A stretch of 60,561 nucleotides of DNA from Corynebacterium mastitidis DSM 44356 (GCF_000375365.1 NZ_AQXB01000010.1:1-60561), one strand, 5' to 3'; positions 1-9,151 are shown, numbered from the stretch's first letter. The notes: generated by a model not told the origin, from the sequence alone. Made by a program: numbers and translations.

Positions 1-390
1 TCGTTGGGTTCGGATCGATGGCCCACACCGAACGGCACGTACATCATCGGGGATCTGCATGATTCGTTGGTGATGGACTCCGAGACGTTTGGCCTGTCCA
101 AGGAGGACGGTGGGTATAAGACCACCGTGGACTTTGCCACGCAGATGTCCTATTCGGGGATCTACGTGCACGCCGCGCCGTGGTCGGTGTGGGCGCAGGG
201 CAATACGAATACCTCGCACGGGTGTATCAACGTCACCGACGAGGCCGCGCAGTGGTTCCAGAACACCGTCAAGCGCGGGGATATCGTTAAGGTGCGCAAC
301 ACCATCGGCGGGGAGCTCAACGGGCTTGATGGGTTGGGGGACTGGAACATTCCCTGGGAGCAGTGGAAGGCCGGCAACGCCGAGGAATAA
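1..390 (+). CDS. L,D-transpeptidase (YkuD domain), 3' part
   Basis: The gene is open at the left edge, so only the C-terminal part of the protein is seen. It carries the YkuD catalytic core: a conserved His in IYVHAAPW, then SHGCINV near bases 214-234 with the catalytic Cys and its preceding His. Such enzymes make 3-3 cross-links in peptidoglycan outside the membrane and usually follow Ig-like domains and a lipobox, which would lie upstream of the window. The short tail after the catalytic domain, rich in Gly and Trp, is typical of actinobacterial members. The ATG/TTG codons near base 4 are internal and not the true start. Confidence 0.9.
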   Translation, partial: SLGSDRWPTPNGTYIIGDLHDSLVMDSETFGLSKEDGGYKTTVDFATQMSYSGIYVHAAPWSVWAQGNTNTSHGCINVTDEAAQWFQNTVKRGDIVKVRNTIGGELNGLDGLGDWNIPWEQWKAGNAEE

Positions 391-446
391 ACCCGCCCGC
401 CCCGCGGCGTCGCGCGGCCTTGCCATCCCTGGCGCGCGGGCCTGAG

Positions 447-1613
447 CTACCTTCGGGTCACGCCGTAGTCCGTGCGGCTGATCCACGCGGCGTTCTCGGC
501 GTCCTCGCTGGGGTAGATGCGCACCTGCCCGTTGTGGGTGGTGTCAAAGATGAAGCCGCCGAAGAGCACCCGCTGGTTCCTGCTTACGTCGCCCACCGTG
601 GTGACGTTCTCCAGGGGCTCCTCCACGGCCTCCACCTGCACCGGGTCGATGCCCGTCACGCGGATCTGGGTGGCGTGGTACTCGGCGGACTGATCGTAGA
701 CGGCCGCCCCGGACTCGGCGCTCGCGGCGCCGGGGATCCAGTCGGCCTTCTCGGGATCGTCCGCCTGGCACACCGGCTGCTCGTCGATCACGCAGCGCAC
801 GCGCAGCGAGGGATCGACGTCCACGAGCAGGGCGTCCCGGGACATCCCCTCGGCGGTGGCGATCTCCTGATCGTAGGCCTTGCGGTACACGTTGCCCTCC
901 GCGTAGAGGCGGGGGGCGATCGGCGGGACCGCGCCGCTGACGTCGAGCTGGGCGGTGGGGAAGGCCAGCGCGTCCTCGGGGTCCTCGGAGGTGATGCGCA
1001 GGGCGCCCTCGGTGTAGCGCACCGTGGCGGTGGACTCGCCGGTGGCGTCGATGCCCGCCGTGGTGACCTCCAGCTCGGAGTTAGAGCGGCGATCCACGTC
1101 CACCACGGTGGCGACCTCGGCGGGCATGGGGGCGGTGAGCAGCTCGTCGCGGTGGAAGAACACGATGGTGGAAAAGGCCCTGTCCGCGTCCGGGTTGTCG
1201 AGGTCGCCCTCGGCGCCCACGAAGGTCACCCAGCTCAGCTCCTTGCAGGGGTCAAAGTGGTTGTCGGCCACCTGCCCCAGGTAGCCCCAGGCCTCGGACT
1301 GGAGCCCGGGGCTGGGGGAGCCCGCCGGGACAAGGGGCACAATGGGCACGCCGAGGACGGGGCGCAGCGCGGTGTCGCTGAGCATGACGTCTCGGCAGTT
1401 CTTCTTCGGCTCCGGGGCGGCGCTGGTGCTCGTGGTGGTGGGGGCCGCACTCGTGGTGGTCTCGGGGGCGGGTCGGTTTCCCGCCTGGCTGATCCGGGTG
1501 GCGGGGGCCGCGTCGAGGGGAGCGTCGGCCTCGTCCGGGGCATCGCCGCAGGCGCTGAGGGCGAGGGCGGCGGCGCAGCACAGGGCCGCGGAGGAAAGCG
1601 GGCGTAGTCTCAT
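447..1613 (-). CDS. putative secreted lipoprotein, unknown function
   Basis: The product is 388 aa. The N-terminus is a lipoprotein signal: basic MRLR, a hydrophobic Ala/Leu stretch, and lipobox L19-S-A-C22. A Thr/Ser/Ala/Pro-rich linker follows, then a larger domain with several Cys residues (CRDVML, DPCKE, RVRCVIDEQPVC). This suggests a membrane-anchored extracytoplasmic protein. I recognise no catalytic motif. The reading frame stays open upstream into the tRNA-His gene, but the ATG at 1613 is preferred because it gives a perfect signal peptide. The gene is convergent with the transpeptidase. Confidence 0.75.
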   Translation of the reverse strand: MRLRPLSSAALCCAAALALSACGDAPDEADAPLDAAPATRISQAGNRPAPETTTSAAPTTTSTSAAPEPKKNCRDVMLSDTALRPVLGVPIVPLVPAGSPSPGLQSEAWGYLGQVADNHFDPCKELSWVTFVGAEGDLDNPDADRAFSTIVFFHRDELLTAPMPAEVATVVDVDRRSNSELEVTTAGIDATGESTATVRYTEGALRITSEDPEDALAFPTAQLDVSGAVPPIAPRLYAEGNVYRKAYDQEIATAEGMSRDALLVDVDPSLRVRCVIDEQPVCQADDPEKADWIPGAASAESGAAVYDQSAEYHATQIRVTGIDPVQVEAVEEPLENVTTVGDVSRNQRVLFGGFIFDTTHNGQVRIYPSEDAENAAWISRTDYGVTRR

Positions 1614-1703
1614 GGTTCCTAAGATTAGGCTGTGAGCGGCGTGTTGTCCGGCTGAGGAGCCCGGCGCGTCGCGGGATTCGCTCCGCCCGGGCCCGGACGC
1701 GAC

Positions 1704-1744
1704 ACAAGGGCCGGTACCTACGCCTGTGGGGTACCGGCCCTTGT
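1704..1744 (-). terminator. intrinsic terminator downstream of tRNA-His
   Basis: A perfect 15-bp inverted repeat (1704-1718 with 1730-1744, 11-nt loop) lies directly after the 3' end of tRNA-His. In the leftward direction the stem ends in TTGT, a weak U tract. It separates tRNA-His from the lipoprotein gene. Confidence 0.75.
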
Positions 1745-1750
1745 TCTCGG

Positions 1751-1824
1751 GGTGGCTGACGGGGCTCGAACCCGCGACACCCAGGATCACAACCTGGTGC
1801 TCTACCAGCTGAACTACAGCCACC
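1751..1824 (-). tRNA. tRNA-His (GTG anticodon)
   Basis: The reverse complement folds as a full cloverleaf: acceptor stem GTGGCTG/CAGCCAC, a D arm, anticodon loop TTGTGAT, a T arm with TTCGAGC, the extra G at position -1 and discriminator C73 typical of tRNA-His. CCA is not encoded. It lies just downstream of orn on the same strand. Confidence 0.95.
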
Positions 1825-1872
1825 ATCGCCGCCTCGCGGCAGCGAAAACAACCATAGCCTACCGAGGGTTTT

Positions 1873-2508
1873 TTACAAAAACCGCTGGTAGGCCTCTGTG
1901 GCCCCGGCCTGGGCGCGGGCGGCCTCCTCGGAGGTGGGGCCCGGGGCGGGGGTAAACACGCTGCGTCGATAGTAGTCCAGTTCCCGCACGGACTCCACGA
2001 TGTCCGCCAGCGCCCGATGGGCCATGCCCTTCTCCGGCTGGTGGTAGTAGGCGCGGGGGAACCAGCGCTTGCTCAGCTCCTTGATGGTGGATACGTCCAC
2101 CATGCGGTAGTGCAGGGCGGCGTCGAGCCGGGGCATGTACTCGCGGATGAAGGAGCGATCCGTGGCGATGGAGTTGCCCGCCAGCGGGGCGGGGTGGTCG
2201 GGGTGGCAGTGCTCGGCGAGCAGCGCGAGCACCGCGTCCTCGGCCTCGCGGATGCTCACGGCGGAGGAGCGGATCTCGTCGAGCAGCCCGTTTTTGCGGT
2301 GCATGGTGCTCACGTACTCGTCCATCCGGCCCAGCTCCTCCTCGGTGGCGTGCACCACCAGGTCCACGCCCTCGCCCAGGATGGCGAGGTTGGCGTCGGT
2401 GACCAGGGCGGCGACCTCGACGATCACGTGCTGGCGCGGGTCGAGCCCCGTCATCTCCAGGTCTATCCACACGAGGCGGTCGTCTTTTGCGGGTGCTGGC
2501 TGATTCAT
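1873..2508 (-). CDS. orn: oligoribonuclease
   Basis: The 211-aa product is a DEDDh 3'-5' exoribonuclease that degrades very short RNA oligonucleotides, including pGpG-type dinucleotides. The motifs are complete: Exo I WIDLEMTG with D16 and E18, Exo II around D117 (SIATDRSF), and Exo III H164/D169 (MAHRALADI). The C-terminal Ala/Gly tail is slightly longer than in E. coli. It is divergent from the siderophore locus and upstream of tRNA-His. From memory, orn sits near the mycolate reductase gene in Mycobacterium (Rv2511 and Rv2509), which fits the cmrA-like gene further right. Confidence 0.95.
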   Translation of the reverse strand: MNQPAPAKDDRLVWIDLEMTGLDPRQHVIVEVAALVTDANLAILGEGVDLVVHATEEELGRMDEYVSTMHRKNGLLDEIRSSAVSIREAEDAVLALLAEHCHPDHPAPLAGNSIATDRSFIREYMPRLDAALHYRMVDVSTIKELSKRWFPRAYYHQPEKGMAHRALADIVESVRELDYYRRSVFTPAPGPTSEEAARAQAGATEAYQRFL

Positions 2509-2545
2509 ACGATCCAGGATAAGCGGGGGAGGTGGGAGCGCTAGA

Positions 2546-2564
2546 TTAGGGAAGGGTAACTTAG
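2546..2564 (+). promoter_or_regulatory. candidate DtxR (iron) box upstream of dhbA
   Basis: The sequence TTAGGGAAGGGTAACTTAG matches 13 of 19 positions of the DtxR consensus TTAGGTTAGCCTAACCTAA. It ends 6 bp before the dhbA start, where a bound repressor would block initiation. Expected effect: repression of siderophore synthesis when iron is plentiful. Confidence 0.65.
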
Positions 2565-2570
2565 GGAAGT

Positions 2571-3365
2571 ATGCCTTCAGATCTCATTGTTGTCAGCGGC
2601 GCGGCGGGCGGCATTGGCGCGGCCATCGCTCGCCTGTGCGCCCAACGCCCCGGGGTGACTCTCGTGCTCACCGACCGCGACGCCTCCGCCCTGGAGGAGA
2701 CCGCCGGTGCGGTGGCGGAGCACCGCGCGCCGGGGGTGAGCGTGCGGACCCATCCCTGCGACCTCTCCTCGGAGGCCGAGGCCACCCGGCTGGTGGAGGA
2801 GGTGGCGCGCCTGGGTCGGCTGCGCTACCTGCTGCACGCCGCCGGGGTGTTCGTGGACCGCCCGGTGGCGGACACCACCGCCGAGGAGTTCTCCCGCATG
2901 ATGGAGGTCAACGCCTACGGCACGTTCTACCTCCTGCGCGCGGCGGCGCGCGCGATGGAGGAGCAGGGGGGCCGCGACGATCGCGGCATCGTGGTGGTGG
3001 CGTCCAACGCCGTGGGGGTGCCCCGGGTGGGCATGGGGGCCTACGCGGCCTCCAAGGCGGCGGCCTCCGCGCTCACCCGCTGCCTGGGCCTGGAGCTGGC
3101 CCAGCAGGCGGTGCGGTGCAACGTGGTCTGCCCCGGCTCCACGGACACCGCCATGCAGCGCGACTTCTGGGGCGAGGACCCCCAGGCGGGGCGGCGTCGA
3201 TCCCTGGAGGGTGACCTGGGCGCGCACCGTCTGGGCATCCCCTTGGGGCGCATCGCCAGCCCGGAGGACGTGGCCCGCACGGTGGACTTCCTAGCCTCCG
3301 AGGCCGCCTGCCACGTCACCCTCCAGGAGTTCTTCGTGGACGGGGGTGCCAGCCTGCATGCCTGA
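2571..3365 (+). CDS. dhbA: 2,3-dihydro-2,3-dihydroxybenzoate dehydrogenase
   Basis: The product is a 264-aa classical short-chain dehydrogenase. It has the nucleotide motif G10-x3-G14-x-G16 (SGAAGGIG), N114, S145, Y158 and K162. It should oxidise 2,3-dihydro-2,3-dihydroxybenzoate to 2,3-dihydroxybenzoate with NAD+, the last step of the catechol pathway. The assignment over other SDRs rests on the overlapping dhbC, dhbE and dhbB homologues downstream. The candidate DtxR box ends 6 bp before the ATG and only a short AGGGA precedes it, so transcription may start very close to the gene. dhbC begins 8 bases before its stop. Confidence 0.88.
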   Translation: MPSDLIVVSGAAGGIGAAIARLCAQRPGVTLVLTDRDASALEETAGAVAEHRAPGVSVRTHPCDLSSEAEATRLVEEVARLGRLRYLLHAAGVFVDRPVADTTAEEFSRMMEVNAYGTFYLLRAAARAMEEQGGRDDRGIVVVASNAVGVPRVGMGAYAASKAAASALTRCLGLELAQQAVRCNVVCPGSTDTAMQRDFWGEDPQAGRRRSLEGDLGAHRLGIPLGRIASPEDVARTVDFLASEAACHVTLQEFFVDGGASLHA

Positions 3366-4527
3366 GACTCCTCGAGAGGAAACCACGGACGCCCTGTGGA
3401 ACCCGCTCACGCGGGGCGACCTCCTCTTTTGCCAGCCGGGTGTCTCCCGCTACCTGCCCGCCGCGGCGCTGACCCCGGTGCCGCCGAGCGCGGCGGAGAA
3501 TCCCTGGCGGCCCGGGATGGTGGTGGCGGGCGCGGTGCCCTTCGACGAGGCCGGTCCCACGCCCCCGGCGCTGTGGACGGCCCCCGCGTGGCGCGCCTGG
3601 CGCGGGGGCGCGCAGGAGGGCCACGCCGAGGCGACCCGGCCGCGCCTGCGCGGCGTGTACCCCACCCGCGCCCCGTGGGAGTACGTGCGCGCGGTGCGCC
3701 GCGCGGTGGAGCGGCTGAGCGCCCCGGACGGGGCCGTGGAGAAGGTGGTGCTGGCCCGGGAGATCAGGGCCACCCTGGGGGAGGAGCCCGACTGGGCCGC
3801 GCTGATGGGCCGCCTGGCGGACCGCAACCCCTCCGCCACCGTCTTTTCCGTCCCGGTGCCGGGCGAGGCGGACCCCGGCGCGGTGTTCTTCGGGGCCAGC
3901 CCGGAGCTGCTGCTGCGCAAGTCCGGGGACGCGGTGCTCAGCCACCCGCTCGCCGGCTCGGTGCCCCGCAGCGCCGACCCGGAGGAGGACCGGCGCCGGG
4001 CGAACGCCCTGCTGGAATCCGCCAAGGACGCCCGCGAGCACGCCTTTGTCACCCGGATGATCGGCCAGGCCCTGGCCCCGGTGTGCGCCGAGCTGAGCGT
4101 GCCCGCCGCGCCGAGCCTGCTCGCCACGGACACGATGTGGCACCTGGGCACCCGGATCGAGGGGCGGCTGGCCCCCGAGCACGCCCACCGCGACGCCCTG
4201 AGCCTGGCGCGCCTGCTGCACCCCACCCCGGCGGTGGCGGGCTGGCCCACGCGGGCCGCGATGAGCGCGATCCGCCGCCTGGAGCACGCGGATCGCGGGC
4301 TGTACGCGGGGGCCGTCGGCTGGGTGGACGGCAACGGCGACGGCCAGTGGAACGTGTCCATCCGCTGCGCCCTGCTGCAAGGCCTGGAGATGAGCGCCTG
4401 GGGCGGGGCGGGGATCGTGGCGGAGTCCGTGGCGGAGTCGGAGCTCAAGGAGACCTCCGCGAAGCTGCGCACGATCGTGGAGGGACTGGGAGTAGACGCT
4501 GAGGAGGCGGAACATGCGCGATGGTAA
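3358..4527 (+). CDS. dhbC: isochorismate synthase
   Basis: The 389-aa product is a chorismate-binding enzyme of the EntC/DhbC type. It shows the conserved lysine region VEKVVLAR, the substrate loop FFGASPELLLRKSGD, the LAGSVPR block, and the C-terminal WGGAGIVAESVAESELKE metal-binding region. It converts chorismate to isochorismate, the first committed step. The ATG at 3358 is used; an in-frame GTG at 3346 would add only four residues. The start overlaps the end of dhbA and the stop overlaps dhbE by 14 bases, so the genes are translationally coupled. Confidence 0.9.
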   Translation: MPETPREETTDALWNPLTRGDLLFCQPGVSRYLPAAALTPVPPSAAENPWRPGMVVAGAVPFDEAGPTPPALWTAPAWRAWRGGAQEGHAEATRPRLRGVYPTRAPWEYVRAVRRAVERLSAPDGAVEKVVLAREIRATLGEEPDWAALMGRLADRNPSATVFSVPVPGEADPGAVFFGASPELLLRKSGDAVLSHPLAGSVPRSADPEEDRRRANALLESAKDAREHAFVTRMIGQALAPVCAELSVPAAPSLLATDTMWHLGTRIEGRLAPEHAHRDALSLARLLHPTPAVAGWPTRAAMSAIRRLEHADRGLYAGAVGWVDGNGDGQWNVSIRCALLQGLEMSAWGGAGIVAESVAESELKETSAKLRTIVEGLGVDAEEAEHARW

Positions 4528-6139
4528 CGAGCCTAGGGACTGGGAGCGCGAGGCGCGGGACAAGCACACCCCCTACCCGGAGGAGGCGGCCCGGCGCTAC
4601 CGGGAGGCCGGGCTGTGGATCGGGCGCAGGCTCGACCGGCTGGCGGGCGGCGCCCCGGAGGCGATCGCGCTGATCGACGCCGCCGAGGCCCTCACCTACG
4701 CGCAGCTCGAGGGTGAGGTGGCGGCCTGCGCGGCGGTGCTGCGCGAGCGGGGGGTGCGCAGCCGCCAGCCGGTGCTGCTGCACCTGCCCAACCGCGTGGG
4801 CGTGGTGGTGATGTCCCTGGCGCTCATGCGCTGCGGCGCGCTGCCGGTGTACCTGCTGGACTCCCACCGCGCCGCGGACGTGGCCAGCATCGCCGCCCGC
4901 GCCCGCGCCACGGCGTACCTCTCCACCGCCGAGCGCGTGGCCGGGGAGCGGGGGAACTTCGACCTGCTTCTCGACGCCGAGGAGGTGCGCGCCGAGGCCC
5001 GTGCGCGGGCGGGTGAGTGCTACGAGGCCCCGGTCGATCCCGGGGAGGTGGCCTTTCTCCAGCTCTCCGGGGGCACCACCGGGGTGCCCAAGCTCATCGC
5101 CCGCACCCATGACGACTACCTGTATTCCGTGCTGCGCAGCAACGAGGTGTGCGGGGTCAGCGAGCGCACCCGCATGCTCGTGGTGCTCCCGGCCACCCAC
5201 AACTATCCCACCAGCTCCCCCGGTTACCTGGGGGTGCTGGCCGCCGGGGGCGCGGTGATCCTGTCCGAGAACTCCGCCCCCGAGCACGCCTTCGGGCTCA
5301 TCGAGGAGCACCGCCCCACCACCGTGGCGCTCGTGCCCCCGCTGGCGCGCGCGTGGTCCGCCGCGGCGCCCGCCTCCGGGGCGGACCTGAGCAGCGTGCG
5401 GGTGGTGCAGGTCGGCGGCGCCAAGCTCGTGCCGCAGGCCGCCCGCGAGCTCGCGGCGGCCGGGCCCTGGCGGGTGCAGCAGGTCTTTGGCATGGCCGAG
5501 GGGATGGTGTGCTACACCACCCCGGAGGACACCGAGGAGCAGGTGATGGGCACCCAGGGCCGCCCCATGAGCCCCTGGGACGAGGTGCGCATCGTGGGGC
5601 CGGACGGGCGGCCCGTTGCCGACGGCGCCAGCGGCGTGCTCCAGGTGCGCGGACCCTACACCATCCGGGGCTACTGGGACGCCCCCGAGCACAACGCCCG
5701 CTCCTTTACCCCGGACGGCTTCTACATCACCGGGGACGTGGTGCGCCGCCTGCCCACCGGGCACCTGGTGGTGGAGGGGCGCGATAAGGACCAGATCAAC
5801 CGGGGCGGGGAGAAGATCAGCGCCGAGGAGGTCGAGGACCACATCCTGGCCCACCCGGCGGTGTTCGACGCCGCCGTGATCGGCCAGCCGGACCCCTACC
5901 TGGGCGAGCGCGCCTGCGCCGTGGTGGTGCTGCGTAAGGGGCACACCCTGCGCCGCCCGGACCTCTCCAAGTTCCTGCGCGAGCGCGGGCTGGCCCGCTA
6001 CAAGATCCCCGATTCCCTCCGCCTCGTCGAGGCATTCCCCACCACCAGGGTGGGCAAGCTCAGCCGCACCGAGCTGCGCAGAGAACTCTCCGCGCTGGTG
6101 CGCGACCGTGATAGCGAGAAAGCAGCAAAGGAGCAATGA
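4514..6139 (+). CDS. dhbE: 2,3-dihydroxybenzoate-AMP ligase
   Basis: The 541-aa product is a stand-alone aryl adenylation enzyme (EntE/DhbE family). The phosphate-binding loop LQLSGGTTGVPK lies near residue 180, the FGMAEGMVCYT block near 325, ITGDVVRR and the hinge GRDKDQINRGGEKIS near 420, and a C-terminal lysine region (TTRVGKLSR). It activates 2,3-dihydroxybenzoate as the adenylate and loads it on the aryl carrier domain of DhbB. It overlaps dhbC by 14 bases and dhbB by 4 (ATGA). Confidence 0.93.
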   Translation: MRDGNEPRDWEREARDKHTPYPEEAARRYREAGLWIGRRLDRLAGGAPEAIALIDAAEALTYAQLEGEVAACAAVLRERGVRSRQPVLLHLPNRVGVVVMSLALMRCGALPVYLLDSHRAADVASIAARARATAYLSTAERVAGERGNFDLLLDAEEVRAEARARAGECYEAPVDPGEVAFLQLSGGTTGVPKLIARTHDDYLYSVLRSNEVCGVSERTRMLVVLPATHNYPTSSPGYLGVLAAGGAVILSENSAPEHAFGLIEEHRPTTVALVPPLARAWSAAAPASGADLSSVRVVQVGGAKLVPQAARELAAAGPWRVQQVFGMAEGMVCYTTPEDTEEQVMGTQGRPMSPWDEVRIVGPDGRPVADGASGVLQVRGPYTIRGYWDAPEHNARSFTPDGFYITGDVVRRLPTGHLVVEGRDKDQINRGGEKISAEEVEDHILAHPAVFDAAVIGQPDPYLGERACAVVVLRKGHTLRRPDLSKFLRERGLARYKIPDSLRLVEAFPTTRVGKLSRTELRRELSALVRDRDSEKAAKEQ

Positions 6140-7053
6140 CCATGCCGCAGTCCCTTCCCGATTCCATCGCCTACGCCATGCCCGCCGCGCCCGAGGACTC
6201 GGCGGCCCGGTGGGGCGTGGATCCCGGCCGCAGCGCCCTGCTGATCCACGACATGCAGCGGCACTTCCTGCGCCCCTTCGCCCGGGAGCAGGAGCCCGCC
6301 GCCAGCCTCGTGGCCAACGTGGCCAGGCTGCGCGAGACCGCCCGCGCGGCGGGCATCCCGGTGTTCTACACCGCGCAGTCCGCCGAGCAGACCGAGGAGG
6401 AGCGCGGCCTGCTCAGCGACGTCTGGGGCCCGGGCCTGGTGGGCCGCCCCGAGGCCGCGGAGATCGTGCCCGGCCTGGAGCCGGAGGCGGGGGACGTGGT
6501 GCTCACCAAGCGGCGCTACTCCGCGTTCGCCCGCGCGGACCTGGAGGAGCGGTTGCGGAGCGCCGGGCGCGACCAGTTGGTCATCACCGGCGTGTACGCC
6601 AACATCGGGTGCGCGGTGACCGCCGCGGACGCCTTCATGCGCGATATTCAGCCCTTCCTCGTGGCGGACGCCGTGGCGGACTTCAGCCTCGAGGAGCACC
6701 GGCGCGCGGTGGAGTGGGTGGCCGGGCGCGCCGGGGCGGCCCCGGACACGGCGGGCGTGCTGGCGGCATGGGGCGCGGCGGCGGGCACCGAGGCGGAGGA
6801 CGCGGCGGCGCACCCCGGGCCCGGTGGCGTGGACCTGCGCGCCTTGCTGGAGGAGGTGCTGGGGGAGGACCTCAGTGACCTCGACGAACGGGAGGACCGC
6901 CTGGACGACTGGGGCCTGGACTCCGTGCGCCTGATGACGATGATTACCCGCCTGCGCGAGTCCGGCGTGGACGTGAGCTTCGAGGAGATCCCGGAGGAGA
7001 CCACGTTCTCGGAGCTCAGCGAGCTGGTCCACAGCTACCTCGAGGAGGAATAG
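6136..7053 (+). CDS. dhbB: isochorismatase / aryl carrier protein
   Basis: The 305-aa bifunctional protein has an N-terminal isochorismatase domain (LLIHDMQRHF with D39, then VFYTAQ, and ITGVYANIGC with the conserved Cys region) that hydrolyses isochorismate to the dihydrodiol and pyruvate. An Ala/Gly-rich linker leads to a C-terminal carrier domain whose phosphopantetheine serine is S263 in DDWGLDSVRL. Two-domain length and order match EntB/DhbB. It is the last biosynthetic gene here; a normal DHB siderophore locus would continue with an NRPS, which is absent. Confidence 0.92.
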   Translation: MTMPQSLPDSIAYAMPAAPEDSAARWGVDPGRSALLIHDMQRHFLRPFAREQEPAASLVANVARLRETARAAGIPVFYTAQSAEQTEEERGLLSDVWGPGLVGRPEAAEIVPGLEPEAGDVVLTKRRYSAFARADLEERLRSAGRDQLVITGVYANIGCAVTAADAFMRDIQPFLVADAVADFSLEEHRRAVEWVAGRAGAAPDTAGVLAAWGAAAGTEAEDAAAHPGPGGVDLRALLEEVLGEDLSDLDEREDRLDDWGLDSVRLMTMITRLRESGVDVSFEEIPEETTFSELSELVHSYLEEE

Positions 7054-7089
7054 GGCGGCGCGCGGCCTCGCTACCAGCACGAAAGTAGA

Positions 7090-7108
7090 TTAGGATAGGT
7101 AAACCTTG
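7090..7108 (+). promoter_or_regulatory. candidate DtxR (iron) box upstream of the importer operon
   Basis: TTAGGATAGGTAAACCTTG matches 13 of 19 positions of the DtxR consensus. It lies about 95 bp before the receptor lipoprotein gene, so the importer probably has its own iron-controlled promoter separate from the biosynthesis genes. Confidence 0.6.
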
Positions 7109-7202
7109 ATTGTGGGAGGGGTTCTGGTCTAGTCTGGGGCAACCTCGGCGGCGCGGCGGTCCCGCGCGCCGCCGCAGAGCCGAAGGAAAGGACACACAAC
7201 TC

Positions 7203-8150
7203 ATGGCTCTTCCCCGCCGCCCCCTCCGCAGCCTCGGCGCGGTGCTCGCCGCCTCCGCCCTCGTGGTCACCGGGTGCTCCCGGGCCACGGAGGACTCCCC
7301 GGAGTCCGGCCCCGCCCCCGGGGAGTCCTCCCGCGTGGCGGCCCTCGGGCTGGGCGATGCCGACACCCTCCTGGCGCTGGGGATCACCCCCGTGGCCGTG
7401 GCCCCCTTCGGCCCCCAGGGCGAGGTGGACCCCTCCGGCGTGGGCCCGTGGGCCACGGATCTGCTGGGGGACGCCGAGCCCACCCCGATCTACAACACCT
7501 CCTCCGGCTTCAGCGCGGAGATCATCGAGCAGGTCACCGCCGCCAACCCCACCCAGATCATTGCCGTCAACGCCGCCGTGGACGGCCAGGCCCGCGAGGC
7601 CCTGAACAAGATCGCCCCCACCACCGTCAAGCCGGAGGGCGCCACGGACTGGCAGATCCCCTGGGAGGACCAGGTGAGCACCATCGCGCGGGCGGTGGAC
7701 AGGGCCGAGGAGGGTGAGGAACTCATCGAGGAGACCGAGCGGGCCTTCGAGGAGTTCCAGAAGAGCCACCCCGAGGCGCAGGGCAAGACCGCCGCCGTGG
7801 TGCTGCCCTACAGCGGCAAGATCAGCCTGTACACCTCCGCCGACGGCCGCGGGCAGTTCGTGGAGGACATGGGCTTTGACATCCCCGAGTCCCTGGAGGG
7901 CGAGGGCGGCTCCTTCTACCGCGAGGTGGCGCCCGAGAACTACGCGGACCTCAACCAGGTGGACTACATCTTCGTGCTGGACTACCAGGGTTCCGCCGAG
8001 GAGCTGAAGAACGACCCCACCTTCAAGAACCTCGACGCCGTGCGCGAGGGGCGCGTGCGCTACCTGGACGAGCAGACCGGGCTGGCCATGAGCATGCCCA
8101 ACCCGGTGACGATCCCGTGGGCGATGGATAAGTTCTCCGAGCAGCTATGA
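7203..8150 (+). CDS. iron-siderophore ABC transporter, substrate-binding lipoprotein
   Basis: The 315-aa protein begins with a lipoprotein signal ending in VVTGC (C25). The body has the bilobal periplasmic-binding architecture of the FepB/FhuD class: VAALGLGDADTLLALGITPVAV near the start, the IIAVNAAVDGQ region, a long connecting helix, and a C-terminal lobe with VDYIFVLDYQ. GGAAAGGA precedes the ATG at a good distance; the frame is open further upstream but the signal peptide fixes the start. It should capture the ferric catecholate outside the membrane. The stop overlaps the first permease (ATGA). Confidence 0.92.
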   Translation: MALPRRPLRSLGAVLAASALVVTGCSRATEDSPESGPAPGESSRVAALGLGDADTLLALGITPVAVAPFGPQGEVDPSGVGPWATDLLGDAEPTPIYNTSSGFSAEIIEQVTAANPTQIIAVNAAVDGQAREALNKIAPTTVKPEGATDWQIPWEDQVSTIARAVDRAEEGEELIEETERAFEEFQKSHPEAQGKTAAVVLPYSGKISLYTSADGRGQFVEDMGFDIPESLEGEGGSFYREVAPENYADLNQVDYIFVLDYQGSAEELKNDPTFKNLDAVREGRVRYLDEQTGLAMSMPNPVTIPWAMDKFSEQL

Positions 8151-9151
8151 CCCGCGCCGCTCGCTTCGGCGCGGTCGGTGCCGTCCTCGCCGCCGCCCTG
8201 ATCGCCCTGTCCCTGCTGCTGGGCTCGCGCGCCATCGCCCCGGCGGAGGTGGCGCAGGCGCTCCTGGCCGGGCCGGACGCCGCCACCGGGACGGGCACCG
8301 GGCACGTGGTGTGGAACCTGCGGGTGCCGCGCACGCTCCTGGCCCTGGCGGCGGGGGCGGCGCTCGGCATGGCGGGCGCGCTGGCCCAGGCGTGGACGCG
8401 CAACCCGCTGGCGGACCCCGGCTTCATCGGGCTGACCGCCGGGGCGGCCTTCGCCGTGGCCCTGGCCACGGCCCTGGGGTGGGGCGCCACCGGCGGGCGG
8501 ATCGCGGCCGCGCTGCTGGGCGCGGCGCTCGCGGCGGCGCTGGTGCTCGCGGTCTCGCGGGTATCGCCGGACCCGCTCACCGTGATCCTGGTGGGGGTGG
8601 GGATCAGCGCCGCGCTCCAGGCCGGGACCACGGCGCTGGCGCTCTCCTCGGGCGGGGTGATGGACGCCATGCGGCAGTGGACGGTGGGCTCCACGGCCGG
8701 GCGCGGCGCCGCGGACGCGGCCGTGGCCTGGGGCGGGCTGCTCCTCGGCGGGGCGCTCGCGGCGGCGGTGGCCCGCCCGATGGACCTGCTCGCCCTGGGG
8801 CGCGAGGCCTCCACCGCGCTGGGAGCCGCCCCGGAGCGCGCCCGCCTCGGGGCGCTCGCGGCGGTGGTGGTGCTCGCGGGCGCGGCCACGGCGGCGGTGG
8901 GTCCCGTGGTGTTCGTGGGCTTCGCGGCCCCGCACATCGCGCGCACGCTGGTGGGGCCGAGCCTGACCGCCATGCTGGCGCCCACCGCCCTGCTAGGCGG
9001 CTGCCTGGCGCTGGGGGCGGACGTGCTGGGCCGCCTCGTGCTGCGGCCTGGCGAGCTGGAGATGTCCATCGTCATGGCGGTGATCGGCGCCCCGATGATC
9101 GTGTGGGCGGTGCGGCGCTACCGCTCGCTGAGCGCGGGGGTGGGGCTATGA
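8147..9151 (+). CDS. iron-siderophore ABC transporter permease (FecCD family), first
   Basis: The 334-aa membrane protein has about nine to ten hydrophobic segments. FecCD hallmarks are LRVPRTLLALAAGAALGMAG, TRNPLADPGFIG and FVGFAAPHIARTLVG. It forms half of the transmembrane channel with the next gene. ATGA overlaps on both sides indicate one operon. Confidence 0.93.
   Translation: MTRAARFGAVGAVLAAALIALSLLLGSRAIAPAEVAQALLAGPDAATGTGTGHVVWNLRVPRTLLALAAGAALGMAGALAQAWTRNPLADPGFIGLTAGAAFAVALATALGWGATGGRIAAALLGAALAAALVLAVSRVSPDPLTVILVGVGISAALQAGTTALALSSGGVMDAMRQWTVGSTAGRGAADAAVAWGGLLLGGALAAAVARPMDLLALGREASTALGAAPERARLGALAAVVVLAGAATAAVGPVVFVGFAAPHIARTLVGPSLTAMLAPTALLGGCLALGADVLGRLVLRPGELEMSIVMAVIGAPMIVWAVRRYRSLSAGVGL

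Noticed and set aside
363..1607. Long rightward frame opposite the lipoprotein gene
   Set aside because: It lies antisense to a protein with a clear signal peptide and lipobox; the translation is Gly/Val/Arg-rich with no motif, typical of a GC-rich shadow frame.
1614..1826. N-terminal extension of the lipoprotein frame through the tRNA-His gene
   Set aside because: Translation across a tRNA and its terminator is implausible, and the extension would bury the signal peptide.
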